Shown piece after piece: positions 1 to 9,483 of a stretch of DNA of 64,000 nt (positions are counted from its first letter, which is position 1; each line of letters begins with the position of its first letter). The notes beneath the pieces were generated by a model. The model searched no databases, was not told the origin of the DNA, and saw nothing but the letters and a program-made list of their open reading frames with translations. Origin of the DNA: Polaribacter sp. GTDB taxonomy: Bacteria > Bacteroidota > Bacteroidia > Flavobacteriales > Flavobacteriaceae. Position numbers and translations under genes: made by a program. The stretch lies in contig JAOKTT010000005.1 of assembly GCA_028336245.1 (NCBI GenBank), forward strand, positions 1-64,000. The letters are read 5' to 3'.

Positions 1-75
1 ACCCATTAATTGTGTCTAATTAGAAATAAACCGTTGAAATATACTATTTTTGAATTTAAATGTACTGCGAAAGTA

Positions 76-2568
76 ATGAAAAAACTTGTTTTTTGCTTTT
101 TACTTCTTTTATTTTTGGTAGCTTGTAATGCTACAAAACATGTTGCAGCAGGGGCGCACCTACTCGAGCAAAATTATATTTTTGTAGACAGTGTTCGAGA
201 CAAAAGTGCTGCTTTAGAAAAATACATTCTTCAAAAGCCAAATCCAAAACCAATTGGTTTATTTTTTCATAATTTAGGAAAGCACGGCGGTCCAGATACG
301 CCTTTAGAATGGGGTTTAAAAAACCCAAATAAATATAAATTTATTAAAAATATTTTTTCAGAGAAACAAAGTATTGCGTATGCAAATGCTTCGATAAAGG
401 CAAATAAGTGGTTGTTGAGTTATGATATGCCAGTTATAATCAGCGATAAAAAAGTAAAAAGGACCTCGGATAATTTATGGGCTTATTATAAAACACAAGG
501 TTATTTTGAGTCTTATGTTAGTTCAAAAGTTACCAGAGATAGCCTTCAGAAAAAAGCATCGGTGGCCTATCATATTACGAAGGGAAACCCCACTTTATTA
601 GACAGCATTCAACTAAAAATAGCATCTCCAATTTTAGAAGCTATTTATAAAGATACAGGAGCACAATCTTTATTGGTGAAAGGAAATCAGTACAACGATC
701 TTACTTTTAGAAAGGAAGCGAAAATGATTGTTAAACTTTTTAGAAATAACGGAATTTTTCATTTCTCTGAGTCAGCTTTAGGTTTCTATGTAGATTCTAC
801 AAGAGTAGATTATAAAACAAATGTTGACCTTTTAATAGCGAAAGATCGTTTTGAAGAGGAAGATGGTAAGTATACTAAGAAACCGTATAAGGTGCACAAA
901 ATTAAAGAAATTAATGTAGTCACAGATTATACCTATACTCAAAAAGAGGAGGTCTACAAGGACAAGGTTGTGTATAAGGGAATGAACTTTTTAGCATATG
1001 ATAAACTAAAATACAACCCGAAGTACTTGGCTCAATCTATTTTTTTTAATTCTGGAGATATATATAAAGATACGCTTAGGAATTTAACAAGAAATCATTT
1101 AAAATCACTTAAAAATTTTAAATCTACAAACATTACGTTTACGCCGGTAAAAGGTTCTGATGACGAATTGATAATGGATTTATTTTTAGCGCCAAATGAA
1201 AAATATACTATTGGTCTGGAAACTGAACTTACCCATTCTAATATCCGAAACATCGGTTCTTCTGCAAAGTTTTCTTTAACAGATAGAAATGCATTTAGAG
1301 GGGCAGAACTTTTGAAGTTTTCTTTTTTAGGTTCTTGGTTTAATTCAAATACGGGCCCAGGTTGGGAGATTGGAGCAGATGCATCTATAGAGATTCCTCG
1401 TCTTGTAGCTCCTTTTGGTCTCAGTAAGTTGGTTCCTAAAAGGATGTCGCCAAGAACACTGTTTTCTTTGGGGTCTAGTTTTCAGAAAAACATAGGTTTA
1501 GACAGACAAACGTTTACATTTCTTTCAGATTACAAATGGCAATACAATAGAAAAAAAACCATTCAATTAGAACTTTTTAATACGCAGTATATCCAGAACT
1601 TAAATACAAATCGATTTTTTAACATTTATGGATCTGAATTTTCTAATTTAAATACAGTTGCAGCCATCTATGACGCTGCAAACAACAGTTCTTTTTATCC
1701 TTTGTCAACAAGTTTAGACACACAAACTGCTGCTTCTTTAAATTTTATAAATGCCGTTGCTTCAAATTCATCCTTCCAAAGTTCAAATGCAATCGATTAT
1801 AATACCGTATTAAATATTCAAAATAGATATAATATTGTCACGTCAGATTTTTTAATACCTACTTTGGCTTTTGCGTATACATACAATAGTCAAGTGGATT
1901 TTAAAGACAATAACTTTTCTTTTTTTAAAGCAAGAATATCAAATTCTGGAAATTTTTTAGGCTTATTGTCAGATACTTATAATGATAAAGGTAAAAAAAC
2001 ACTTTTTAAAATTCCATTGGCTCAATATTTCAAAGCAGATATCGAGTATAAGCAGTTCTGGGATATTGGAAGCAATGCTGTTTTTGGAATTAGATCTTTT
2101 TTAGGAGCAATTTTCACGTATGATAATTCGGCCATACCTTTTACAAGAAGCTATTTCGCAGGCGGTTCAAATGATATTAGAGCTTGGCAAACTTATGGTT
2201 TGGGACCAGGTAGCAGAAATAGTGGCTTAGAGTTTAATGTAGGGAGTTTTAAATTTTTAACGAGTGCGGAATATCGTTTTGATTTAATAGGTAGTTTAAA
2301 AGGTGCTTTTTTTATAGATGCAGGAAATATTTGGGATATTTCAGGCGCTCAATTTGTAGACGAGGATGCCAAATTTAGTGGAGTATCCGCATTCAAAGAA
2401 ATTGCAATTGGTTCTGGACTTGGAATCCGTTATGATTTAAGTTTTTTCGTACTCAGGCTTGATGCCGGTTTTAAAACCTATGAACCTTATTTAAAAGACC
2501 GTAAATGGTTTAAAAATTATAATTTTGCAAGCGCAGTTTACAATATAGGAATCAATTATCCGTTCTAA
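76..2568 (+). CDS. TamL-like BamA/TamA-family outer-membrane lipoprotein
   Basis: An outer-membrane beta-barrel of the Omp85 superfamily, probably acting in assembly or transport of envelope proteins. The frame is open from position 10, but the ATG at 76 starts a clear lipoprotein signal (MKKLVFCF..., LVACNA with the lipobox Cys near residue 14), so I place the start there. The N-terminal half looks like POTRA-type periplasmic repeats (for example around the segment VHKIKEINVVTDYTYT). The C-terminal half has the barrel signature SYFAGGSNDIRAWQTYGLGPG followed by alternating strands ending in a terminal aromatic (NYPF). The lipid anchor on a TamA-like barrel is the known TamL arrangement of Bacteroidota. 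A TamB partner would be expected next to it, but the neighbour lies outside the window, so TamL rather than a generic surface-antigen protein is inference. Confidence 0.8.
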   Translation: MKKLVFCFLLLLFLVACNATKHVAAGAHLLEQNYIFVDSVRDKSAALEKYILQKPNPKPIGLFFHNLGKHGGPDTPLEWGLKNPNKYKFIKNIFSEKQSIAYANASIKANKWLLSYDMPVIISDKKVKRTSDNLWAYYKTQGYFESYVSSKVTRDSLQKKASVAYHITKGNPTLLDSIQLKIASPILEAIYKDTGAQSLLVKGNQYNDLTFRKEAKMIVKLFRNNGIFHFSESALGFYVDSTRVDYKTNVDLLIAKDRFEEEDGKYTKKPYKVHKIKEINVVTDYTYTQKEEVYKDKVVYKGMNFLAYDKLKYNPKYLAQSIFFNSGDIYKDTLRNLTRNHLKSLKNFKSTNITFTPVKGSDDELIMDLFLAPNEKYTIGLETELTHSNIRNIGSSAKFSLTDRNAFRGAELLKFSFLGSWFNSNTGPGWEIGADASIEIPRLVAPFGLSKLVPKRMSPRTLFSLGSSFQKNIGLDRQTFTFLSDYKWQYNRKKTIQLELFNTQYIQNLNTNRFFNIYGSEFSNLNTVAAIYDAANNSSFYPLSTSLDTQTAASLNFINAVASNSSFQSSNAIDYNTVLNIQNRYNIVTSDFLIPTLAFAYTYNSQVDFKDNNFSFFKARISNSGNFLGLLSDTYNDKGKKTLFKIPLAQYFKADIEYKQFWDIGSNAVFGIRSFLGAIFTYDNSAIPFTRSYFAGGSNDIRAWQTYGLGPGSRNSGLEFNVGSFKFLTSAEYRFDLIGSLKGAFFIDAGNIWDISGAQFVDEDAKFSGVSAFKEIAIGSGLGIRYDLSFFVLRLDAGFKTYEPYLKDRKWFKNYNFASAVYNIGINYPF

Positions 2569-2686
2569 CCGAAGTGCATAGAATTCTATAACGTTTTCGT
2601 TATTTTATACTTTCTTCAAACTAAAAAGGACCTATTTTCACTATTTTTGGTGCAAATTAAGAATCTTTAAATTAAAATACAATCAT

Positions 2687-3754
2687 ATGAGTCACAACAT
2701 CAAACCTGGAGTAGCAACAGGAAAAGAAGTACAAGCAATTTTTAACTTAGCGAAAGAAAAAGGATTTGCATTACCAGCAGTAAATGTAATTGGTTCTAAC
2801 ACTATTAATGGTGTTTTAGAAACTGCAAGAGATTTAAACGCACCTGTTATTATTCAGTTTTCTAACGGTGGTGCTCAGTTTAATGCAGGTAAAGGATTGT
2901 CTAATGAAGGTGAAAAGGCAGCAATTGCTGGTGGTATTGCTGGCGCAAAACACGTACATGAATTAGCGCTTGCTTATGGTGTTCCTGTAATTCTACATAC
3001 AGACCATGCTGCTAAAAAACTACTACCTTGGATAGATGGTTTATTAGATGCTTCTGAAAAGCATTTTGCTGAAACTGGTAGCCCTCTGTATAGTTCTCAC
3101 ATGATAGATTTGTCTGAAGAGCCTTTAGAAGAAAATATAGAAATTTGTAAAACGTATTTAGCTCGTATGAGTAAAATGGGTATGACTTTAGAGATTGAAT
3201 TAGGAATAACAGGTGGTGAAGAAGATGGTGTAGATAATTCTGATGTTGATGTCTCTAAATTATATACGCAACCAGAAGAAGTTGCATACGCGTATGAAGA
3301 GTTATTAAAAGTTTCTCCTCAATTTACAATTGCAGCAGCATTTGGGAATGTCCATGGTGTTTATAAGCCAGGAAACGTAAAATTAACACCAAAAATTTTA
3401 TTAAATTCTCAAGATTATATTTCTAAAAAATATAAGGTACCGCACAATACGATTGATTTTGTTTTTCATGGTGGTTCTGGTTCTACGGTAGAAGAAATTA
3501 GAGAATCTATTGGATATGGAGTGATAAAAATGAACATTGATACAGATATGCAGTTTGCTTTTACGGAAGGTATTAGAGATTATATGCAAGGAAAGGCAGC
3601 GTATGTCGCTACTCAAATTGGGAATCCTGATGGAGCAGACCAGCCTAATAAAAAACACTATGATCCAAGAAAATGGTTGCGTGAGGGTGAAGAAACGTTT
3701 AAAACGCGTTTAAAGCAAGCATTTCAAGATTTGAATAATGTAGATACATTATAG
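2687..3754 (+). CDS. fbaA: Class II fructose-bisphosphate aldolase
   Basis: Cleaves fructose 1,6-bisphosphate to glyceraldehyde 3-phosphate and dihydroxyacetone phosphate in glycolysis, and runs in reverse in gluconeogenesis; cytoplasmic and zinc dependent. The 355-residue length is usual for the long class II type. Visible motifs are ILHTDHAAKKLLPW with the catalytic Asp and a zinc His, the FVFHGGSGS phosphate/metal loop with a second metal His, and MNIDTD near residue 285. It stands alone, with a strong terminator directly behind it (3779-3811) and accD about 200 bases further on. The ATG at 2687 directly begins the conserved N-terminus. Confidence 0.96.
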   Translation: MSHNIKPGVATGKEVQAIFNLAKEKGFALPAVNVIGSNTINGVLETARDLNAPVIIQFSNGGAQFNAGKGLSNEGEKAAIAGGIAGAKHVHELALAYGVPVILHTDHAAKKLLPWIDGLLDASEKHFAETGSPLYSSHMIDLSEEPLEENIEICKTYLARMSKMGMTLEIELGITGGEEDGVDNSDVDVSKLYTQPEEVAYAYEELLKVSPQFTIAAAFGNVHGVYKPGNVKLTPKILLNSQDYISKKYKVPHNTIDFVFHGGSGSTVEEIRESIGYGVIKMNIDTDMQFAFTEGIRDYMQGKAAYVATQIGNPDGADQPNKKHYDPRKWLREGEETFKTRLKQAFQDLNNVDTL

Positions 3755-3778
3755 GATTTTATTTATTATTTAGAAGCG

Positions 3779-3811
3779 GCATTTTGAAATTTTTCAAAAT
3801 GCTTTTTTTTT
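3779..3811 (+). terminator. Rho-independent terminator after fbaA
   Basis: A perfect 11-bp stem (GCATTTTGAAA / TTTCAAAATGC) with a TT loop is followed by nine T. It lies 25 bases after the aldolase stop codon. Confidence 0.9.
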
Positions 3812-3880
3812 GTAAAAAGAAATAAACCTTGGCTTGAAAAGAATCATTTAAAGATGAAAGTAGAATTGGAAAAAATCTGC

Positions 3881-3888
3881 TACATTTG
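3881..3888 (+). promoter_or_regulatory. Bacteroidota-type -7 element before accD
   Basis: TACATTTG matches the TAnnTTTG -7 consensus and lies 64 bases before the accD start. I see no good TTTG -33 element at the usual 19-base spacing, so this is a moderate call. Confidence 0.4.
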
Positions 3889-3952
3889 TCCCGCATACTT
3901 TATTGAAAAGTAATTTATATTTTAAAGAAATAAAATAAAACAAACACTTAAC

Positions 3953-4828
3953 ATGGCTTGGTTTAAAAGAACAGATAAAGGAATTCAGACTTCTACCGAA
4001 GATAAAAAAGACACTCCAAAAGGTTTGTGGTACAAAACCCCAAGCGGAAAAGTGATAGATACAGAAGAGTTAAAAAGAAATTTATATGTAAGTCCAGAAG
4101 ATGGCTATCATGTAAGAATAGGAAGTAAAGAATATTTCGAGTTGTTTTTTGATAATAATAAGTTCAAGGAATTAAATGAGACACTTACCTCCAAAGACCC
4201 TCTAAATTTTGAAGACACTAAAAAATATCCAGAAAGGTTAAAATCTGCACAGGAAAAAACAAAATTAAATGATGCTGTGAGAACTGCAGTAGGAAAGTCT
4301 TTAGGAAAGGAGTTGGTCATTGCGGCAATGGATTTTGCCTTTATTGGAGGTTCTATGGGGTCTGTAGTTGGAGAGAAAATTGCAAGAGCCATCGATTATG
4401 CTATTAAAAATAAGATTCCATTTTTAATGGTTTCTAAATCTGGTGGTGCTAGAATGATGGAAGCATCACTTTCTTTAATGCAATTGGTAAAAACATCGTC
4501 TAAGTTAGCGCAACTAGCGGGCGCTAAAATTCCTTATATATCGTTGTGTACAGATCCTACAACTGGAGGTACAACAGCCTCTTACGCGATGTTAGGGGAT
4601 ATAAATATCGCTGAGCCAAATGCACTAATTGCCTTCGCTGGACCGCGAGTAGTAAGAGATACCACAGGAAAAGATTTGCCAGAAGGTTTCCAGAAATCTG
4701 AGTTTGTTTTAGAGCATGGTTTTTTAGATGCAATTTATGAGCGTAAAAATTTAAAAACACAAATAAATTTATACATCGATTTGATACAGAATATTCCAAT
4801 TAGAAAAGAAGCAACGATAGCACCATAG
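3953..4828 (+). CDS. accD: Acetyl-CoA carboxylase carboxyltransferase subunit beta, without zinc-ribbon cysteines
   Basis: Beta subunit of the carboxyltransferase that moves the carboxyl group from carboxybiotin to acetyl-CoA, making malonyl-CoA for fatty acid synthesis. It pairs with AccA, which is not in the window. The crotonase-like core is complete: [31 protein letters not shown] and [16 protein letters not shown], with [14 protein letters not shown] behind. At 291 residues the length is normal. The N-terminal zinc ribbon of classical AccD should carry two CxxC pairs, but here the equivalent stretches read WYKTPSGK and YVSPEDGYH and contain no Cys, so this domain probably binds no zinc. 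Convergent with the next gene across a bidirectional terminator. Confidence 0.95.
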   Translation: MAWFKRTDKGIQTSTEDKKDTPKGLWYKTPSGKVIDTEELKRNLYVSPEDGYHVRIGSKEYFELFFDNNKFKELNETLTSKDPLNFEDTKKYPERLKSAQEKTKLNDAVRTAVGKSLGKELVIAAMDFAFIGGSMGSVVGEKIARAIDYAIKNKIPFLMVSKSGGARMMEASLSLMQLVKTSSKLAQLAGAKIPYISLCTDPTTGGTTASYAMLGDINIAEPNALIAFAGPRVVRDTTGKDLPEGFQKSEFVLEHGFLDAIYERKNLKTQINLYIDLIQNIPIRKEATIAP

Positions 4829-4840
4829 AGGTATAGATAA

Positions 4841-4874
4841 CATAAAAAAGCCAGCGCATGCTGGCTTTTTTATG
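4841..4874. terminator. Bidirectional terminator between accD and the convergent barrel gene
   Basis: A fully symmetrical inverted repeat: GCCAGC / GCTGGC around a GCAT loop, flanked by A6 on the left and T6 on the right, and extended by CAT/ATG. It ends transcription from accD on the plus strand and from the genes read from 6008 and 5390 leftwards only if they read past 4893. Confidence 0.9.
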
Positions 4875-4892
4875 TTATAAAAGATTAAAATT

Positions 4893-5390
4893 TTAAAATC
4901 TCCATCCAATATTTAGGCCTGCTCTCGGCACCACTATAGGTCCTATAGATCCAAAAAGGTTTCTTCCTGCACCCACATAAGCGTCAATTATCAATCCGCT
5001 TTCTGCGATATATTTTGATCCTACAGCAATTCCTAAAGCGGTATCTGTGTATTTTTGAAGTACGGAGTTGTCCGCTGTTTCAACCCTTATTTTACCTGAA
5101 TTTACACTTAAGAAAGCTTCTCCAAAGATATTCCATTGTGCGTCTAAAGTAAAGTAATTTCGAAAATATGGAGTAATCATCGTATTTTCATTGTACCTGA
5201 AATCTACCGCTTGATCTTCGAGATTGAATAGTACAGAAACTCCTAGAGAACTTTCTGCATTCATATAGTTCTCATAAGAAAACTCTAAACTTCGTATCAC
5301 TAAGGCATCTGCAATATCTATTTTAACTTCTTGTTGCGCAATCCCTAAAGAGCTTATAAAAAGACTGAATATGAGAATTAATTTTTTCAT
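4893..5390 (-). CDS. Small outer-membrane beta-barrel protein (DUF3575-like)
   Basis: A 165-residue exported protein with a Sec signal peptide (MKKLILIFSLFISSLGIAQQ, cleavage after AQ expected). The rest alternates in the way of an 8-strand barrel and ends with an aromatic residue (NIGWRF), typical of Omp insertion signals. It resembles its upstream neighbour in layout: both contain a segment of the type ALDISYEK / VIRSLEFSYENYMNAESSLGVSVLFN and a late VGAGRNL motif, which points to a tandem duplication. The family match to DUF3575 is by impression only, and the function is unknown. It is 24 bases behind the upstream gene, so the two are probably one transcript. Confidence 0.75.
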   Translation of the reverse strand: MKKLILIFSLFISSLGIAQQEVKIDIADALVIRSLEFSYENYMNAESSLGVSVLFNLEDQAVDFRYNENTMITPYFRNYFTLDAQWNIFGEAFLSVNSGKIRVETADNSVLQKYTDTALGIAVGSKYIAESGLIIDAYVGAGRNLFGSIGPIVVPRAGLNIGWRF

Positions 5391-5414
5391 AGATTTTTAT
5401 TTTTTATAAATTTA

Positions 5415-6008
5415 CTAAAACCTGTATCCTAAAGAAACACCAAACCTTCCAATGATCTCATTTTGGAAAGTATTATAGTCTTCCTGGCTTTCTCCTTTAA
5501 TTAAATTTCTTCCTACACCTGCGAGCACTTCTGCAGTAAAACCTTCTTTTAAGACAAATTTACCTCCAACAGAAATACCTAGCGCAAAACTTGTTTGAGT
5601 TTCAATTTTGCTGTAATTATTGTTGTAGTCGTAACTATCATAAAAATCTTGGAAGGTGTTTAGCATTCCAAAACCTTCTATAAAAAAACCTTGAGCATAT
5701 TGATATTCAGAAAAAAACCACCTATAATAAGGCGTAATAGAGAATTTTTTAGGAAAAGTAATATCATCGTTTTCATAATCAGAAAAGTTATAGAATATTG
5801 CAACACCATAAGAAGAATTTGCACTTATTAATTTTTCATAAGAAATATCTAAGGCCGCAAATGCAATTAAATTGAATGCGTTTAGTTTTAGTTCATTTTT
5901 CTTTTCAACCTTTTCTGGGTATCTATTTTCTTTAGGACCTTCAAACTCTTGTGCAGTAATTGATAAACTTACAAAAGTCACTAATAAAAATAGTAGAATC
6001 TTTTTCAT
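5415..6008 (-). CDS. Small outer-membrane beta-barrel protein (DUF3575-like), paralogue of its neighbour
   Basis: An exported barrel-like protein of about 197 residues. The frame is open to 6059, but the ATG at 6008 starts a proper signal peptide (MKKILLFLLVTFVSLSITAQ), so I use that start. The mature part has short amphipathic strands, a Tyr-rich acidic loop (DSYDYNNNYSK), AGVGRNLIKG and a C-terminal YRF, all as expected for a small outer-membrane barrel. It is similar in length and motif order to the gene at 4893-5390. It lies 37 bases behind the large surface protein gene on the same strand, suggesting one operon of three envelope proteins. Function unknown. Confidence 0.75.
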   Translation of the reverse strand: MKKILLFLLVTFVSLSITAQEFEGPKENRYPEKVEKKNELKLNAFNLIAFAALDISYEKLISANSSYGVAIFYNFSDYENDDITFPKKFSITPYYRWFFSEYQYAQGFFIEGFGMLNTFQDFYDSYDYNNNYSKIETQTSFALGISVGGKFVLKEGFTAEVLAGVGRNLIKGESQEDYNTFQNEIIGRFGVSLGYRF

Positions 6009-6045
6009 TTTTTTTACAAATATATTAAAATGGATGCAAGAAAGC

Positions 6046-9000
6046 TTAGAAAAGGGCACGTAATTGCATACTACCTGTATGTATTGTTTCAGAGTCTTGA
6101 CTTTTCCTTCCCAAGTAGCTTAGGTTTAAACTTAAAAATGAATTCAACTTTTTGTTAAATAAAAGGGCCCATGTATAATTTTTACCGGCTTGTAAACCCT
6201 CTAACATCTCATAGGCAACAGGTGTATTTGTATCTCCTATAAAATTATTTAAAAAAACATTTATATTTCCAGAAATCTGCTGTTCATTATCTTTTAAATA
6301 AACATATTCTAATCCGAATTTTTGTTGTTTTAGTTCTTGGAATTCAGACAGAGTATTCTCTTTATTTTTATAATGATAAAAAGCCGTAAGTCTATTCTTT
6401 GAACTGTATAAGAAACTAATTTTCGGGTGAATTTCCATACTCTCAATTTTATAATTTCTATTGTTAAAGTTTTCTGTGTTTAGCTTATTTTGGGATACTT
6501 TTCCCATCAAATCAAACAACCAAAAATCAGCAAACTTGTGCGCAAAATCTATTTTATTGGTTTTCGTATTATTGCTTTGTGCACCTATAAAATATTGTTG
6601 TTTATTCTGTAGTTTTCCGAAAGTGAAAGTGGTGCTGTATTTTTGTAAATTTCTATTGAAATATAAACTATTCCGGATATTTAAATTTAAACCAATCAAC
6701 TTATCTTCATTAAAATCAAAAGGGTTGAAGTTAAATGAATTTCCAATTCTAGATTGCGCATTGGTGATGCTCAAAAAACTCTCGTTCTGAAAATGTGAAA
6801 TAAAGTTTTTAAGTCCTTTTTTATTTTCCCATTGCTTAAAGTTTAGTTTCACACCCTGTCTAAACTTGGCGCTTTGGGTTGCTATGAAACGCACATTTGG
6901 TTTTGGAACACGCAAGTAGTTTGCTTGGTCTTGAAACTCTGCTATTTCAAACTCATCAAAATCTTGAACGCCATCTGTATTGTAATCAATCCAAGTATAA
7001 TACCCCATTCCAGGAGCTGTTTTTAGGTACACATACTCTTGTCTTGCAATGTTGCCAGAGGAGGTTTCATAAAGGGTACTTGTATTGATGAAATTATTAA
7101 ATAATTTCTGGTTGTAAATTAATCTTGAATTTAAAGATTTTTCATTTTCAGAGAAATTATTCTCCGTACGTCTGTAATTTCCATAAACCCGCAAGTCTGT
7201 TGCTTTATTTTTAATCAAGTTACTTTCAATATAAAAAGAACTTCTATTATTAATTTCTTTAAATTCATTTGATTTTATACTATCGTTATTGCGATAGTTA
7301 AAACCAAACTTGGCAAATACTTTCGCAGTGTCTCCGACACCAATATAGGTTTCTAATTCTTTAAATCGGTGACTTGTAGAAATATAGTTTTTGGAGATGT
7401 TATTTTTTCTATCATTCCTTTCTAAATTCGTAAATCCGCCGATCCAGCTTCTATTAAAGGCGTGTTCTATAGTCGCTTTTGCTCTTAAAAAGGAGTTGTC
7501 TTCTAGTGCTGATGTATTTGTCAAGAAGCTTGCATCTGTAAAAAAAGTTGTTTTTTTGAGCTTTATTTTTGATTGGAATTCGTGCTTATTACCAGCATAT
7601 GTATTTTGATAGTTCAAGTGGTTATAGCGATATAATAAATAATCCTTTTTTTTATTTGCAAAGTTTAATGTTGATTGAAAATAGTTTTTTGTAGCATTAT
7701 TAGTTAACAAATTCCAATCTCTATTAAACTCTACAGGTTCCCATCCTTGTTCTGTTTTGTAGTTTTTTTGAACAAATTCGTACTGGATGTTACTGCTTAG
7801 CTGCCATTTTTTGTCAATTAGTACCTGTTGCCATCCTAGTTTTGCCGCAATGCCCGTATTTTGATTGTTGTCTATTGTAGAAAATAAATTGGCATCCGCA
7901 GTACTAACAGCAATTTCAGAGGACAGTTTTGTTTTATTGGTTGCATTGTAGTCAGATTTAATTATGAAAATTTGTGATTTTGTAGGCGGTATTAAGCGGT
8001 TTGTGGGCGAATAGCTACCTTGGTTTAAGCCCGCATACCGGTACACATTGCCAATTGCGCTGCTATTCTTGGTGTCTAAGATATAATTACCGGCATTGGC
8101 CCCCACGTTTGTGAAGCTTACAGCGTATAATGTGTCGGATGGATTTAGGGAGTATTCAAAATTTTCTACAGCCCCATTTACTATCTTTTTATAAAGAATC
8201 TTATTTTCGTCAAAAGCAGCTTCAAAAGCATTTTCAGCAAACATTAGATTGGTGTCATTACCAGCATTCGCTAAAACTTCTATTTGCTGTGTGGTTAACG
8301 CTTGCTGTAATGGTTGGTTTTTAGCATCACTTTCACTGTAGAAAAAACCACTAATATTAAATTTTTCTGTTTTGTAAGTAGCGGTTTCATAAGTAACAAA
8401 TCGGGTGTAGTTTTTATCTGAATATTGGAAATCAATCCAAATTCGCATGTCATTTGTAATTGGAAAGGTTGTATTAAATGAAATTTCACCTAAATTATAA
8501 TCAATAGTATACTGTTTTTGTTCCCCTTTTTCAATACGGATTCCGTTGATATATACCTGCTCACTTCCAGCAATAATAATAATATTAGGTTCGTTATTTT
8601 GTCCAACAACTTTATAGGGTCCTTGATTGCCTTCATTTCCAACGATTGTATAGGTGTTAAATTTCCCTCTTACAATTGCACCAGCGGCACTTACCTGAAG
8701 TTGCTCATTTATTTTTACACCTACTTCTAGGCCTGATGCTTGTTTTGTGAAAGATCCAAAATAACTGTCCTGATTTTTTAGGGATAAGTCTCCTGCTTTT
8801 ACGCGCCAATTTTCTGAATACATTTCAATAAAAATGCGATCAAAATCGGTAAGATTCTGTGAGTATCCATTTTCTTGAATAGGAATATTGGTGTCCCAAA
8901 TATTTGCTCTTAAGGTAACCTTATCAGAGAGTTTTCCTGAAATTTCTAAATCGAGTGCAGCGTTGGTAACGGCATTTTGATTCGTTCCAGAGGTAATGCC

Positions 9001-9429
9001 TCTGGAAATAAATCCTTTAGTTTGCAAGCCTTCAAACAGTTTTACATCTGCATTTTTTTTGTTGGTAGTTAAACTGTACATTTTACCGGTATTTGTGCCA
9101 TTCGGTAAAATTAGACGTTCGTCATAAGGAGTATAGGTTTTGGTAAGAAACTCAGGAAGTCGAAAGTATTCTATGGTGATTTTTGGGTATTCTGCCGCAC
9201 TAATAATCAATGTTGCACTGTTAAATTCTATGTTATATTCCGTTTTTTCGATGGGTTTTAGTGCGCTGTCTACTATTTTAAAGTAGTATGGGTTTATTGC
9301 AACAGAGTCAAACCGAATGGTATCCTTTTGAATGCGAATTTTTTGAGATCTAAATTCCTTAGATACAGTTTGAGAATGGATTGAAAATCCAACAATCATA
9401 AACAAAAAAAAGAATTTTTTTTTAAACAT
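6046..9429 (-). CDS. Large outer-membrane beta-barrel surface protein of unknown function
   Basis: 1127 residues with a Sec signal peptide (MFKKKFFFLFMIVGFSIHSQ). The N-terminal ~110 residues look like a small beta domain. Next comes a region with the signature KGFISRGITSG and LDLEISGKLSDKVTLRANIWDTN (about 138-180), then IFIEMYSENWRVKAGDLSL. After about residue 330 a very long run of alternating hydrophobic and polar strands follows, ending in QLRALF, as in large barrels. A calcium-loop-like stretch DYNTDGVQDFDEFE is near residue 810. I recognise this as a conserved Bacteroidota envelope protein type but know no assigned function. It is not SprA, which is about twice as long. It is the first gene of a probable three-gene envelope operon. 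Confidence 0.8.
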   Translation of the reverse strand: MFKKKFFFLFMIVGFSIHSQTVSKEFRSQKIRIQKDTIRFDSVAINPYYFKIVDSALKPIEKTEYNIEFNSATLIISAAEYPKITIEYFRLPEFLTKTYTPYDERLILPNGTNTGKMYSLTTNKKNADVKLFEGLQTKGFISRGITSGTNQNAVTNAALDLEISGKLSDKVTLRANIWDTNIPIQENGYSQNLTDFDRIFIEMYSENWRVKAGDLSLKNQDSYFGSFTKQASGLEVGVKINEQLQVSAAGAIVRGKFNTYTIVGNEGNQGPYKVVGQNNEPNIIIIAGSEQVYINGIRIEKGEQKQYTIDYNLGEISFNTTFPITNDMRIWIDFQYSDKNYTRFVTYETATYKTEKFNISGFFYSESDAKNQPLQQALTTQQIEVLANAGNDTNLMFAENAFEAAFDENKILYKKIVNGAVENFEYSLNPSDTLYAVSFTNVGANAGNYILDTKNSSAIGNVYRYAGLNQGSYSPTNRLIPPTKSQIFIIKSDYNATNKTKLSSEIAVSTADANLFSTIDNNQNTGIAAKLGWQQVLIDKKWQLSSNIQYEFVQKNYKTEQGWEPVEFNRDWNLLTNNATKNYFQSTLNFANKKKDYLLYRYNHLNYQNTYAGNKHEFQSKIKLKKTTFFTDASFLTNTSALEDNSFLRAKATIEHAFNRSWIGGFTNLERNDRKNNISKNYISTSHRFKELETYIGVGDTAKVFAKFGFNYRNNDSIKSNEFKEINNRSSFYIESNLIKNKATDLRVYGNYRRTENNFSENEKSLNSRLIYNQKLFNNFINTSTLYETSSGNIARQEYVYLKTAPGMGYYTWIDYNTDGVQDFDEFEIAEFQDQANYLRVPKPNVRFIATQSAKFRQGVKLNFKQWENKKGLKNFISHFQNESFLSITNAQSRIGNSFNFNPFDFNEDKLIGLNLNIRNSLYFNRNLQKYSTTFTFGKLQNKQQYFIGAQSNNTKTNKIDFAHKFADFWLFDLMGKVSQNKLNTENFNNRNYKIESMEIHPKISFLYSSKNRLTAFYHYKNKENTLSEFQELKQQKFGLEYVYLKDNEQQISGNINVFLNNFIGDTNTPVAYEMLEGLQAGKNYTWALLFNKKLNSFLSLNLSYLGRKSQDSETIHTGSMQLRALF

Positions 9430-9483
9430 CTACAAGCTATAACTAAGAAACGTAAAAATAGTTTTTTTAATATGTAAATGCTT

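Noticed and set aside
10-75. Upstream extension of the TamL-like frame
   Set aside because: The 22 extra codons do not look like a signal and precede a perfect lipoprotein signal that starts at 76.
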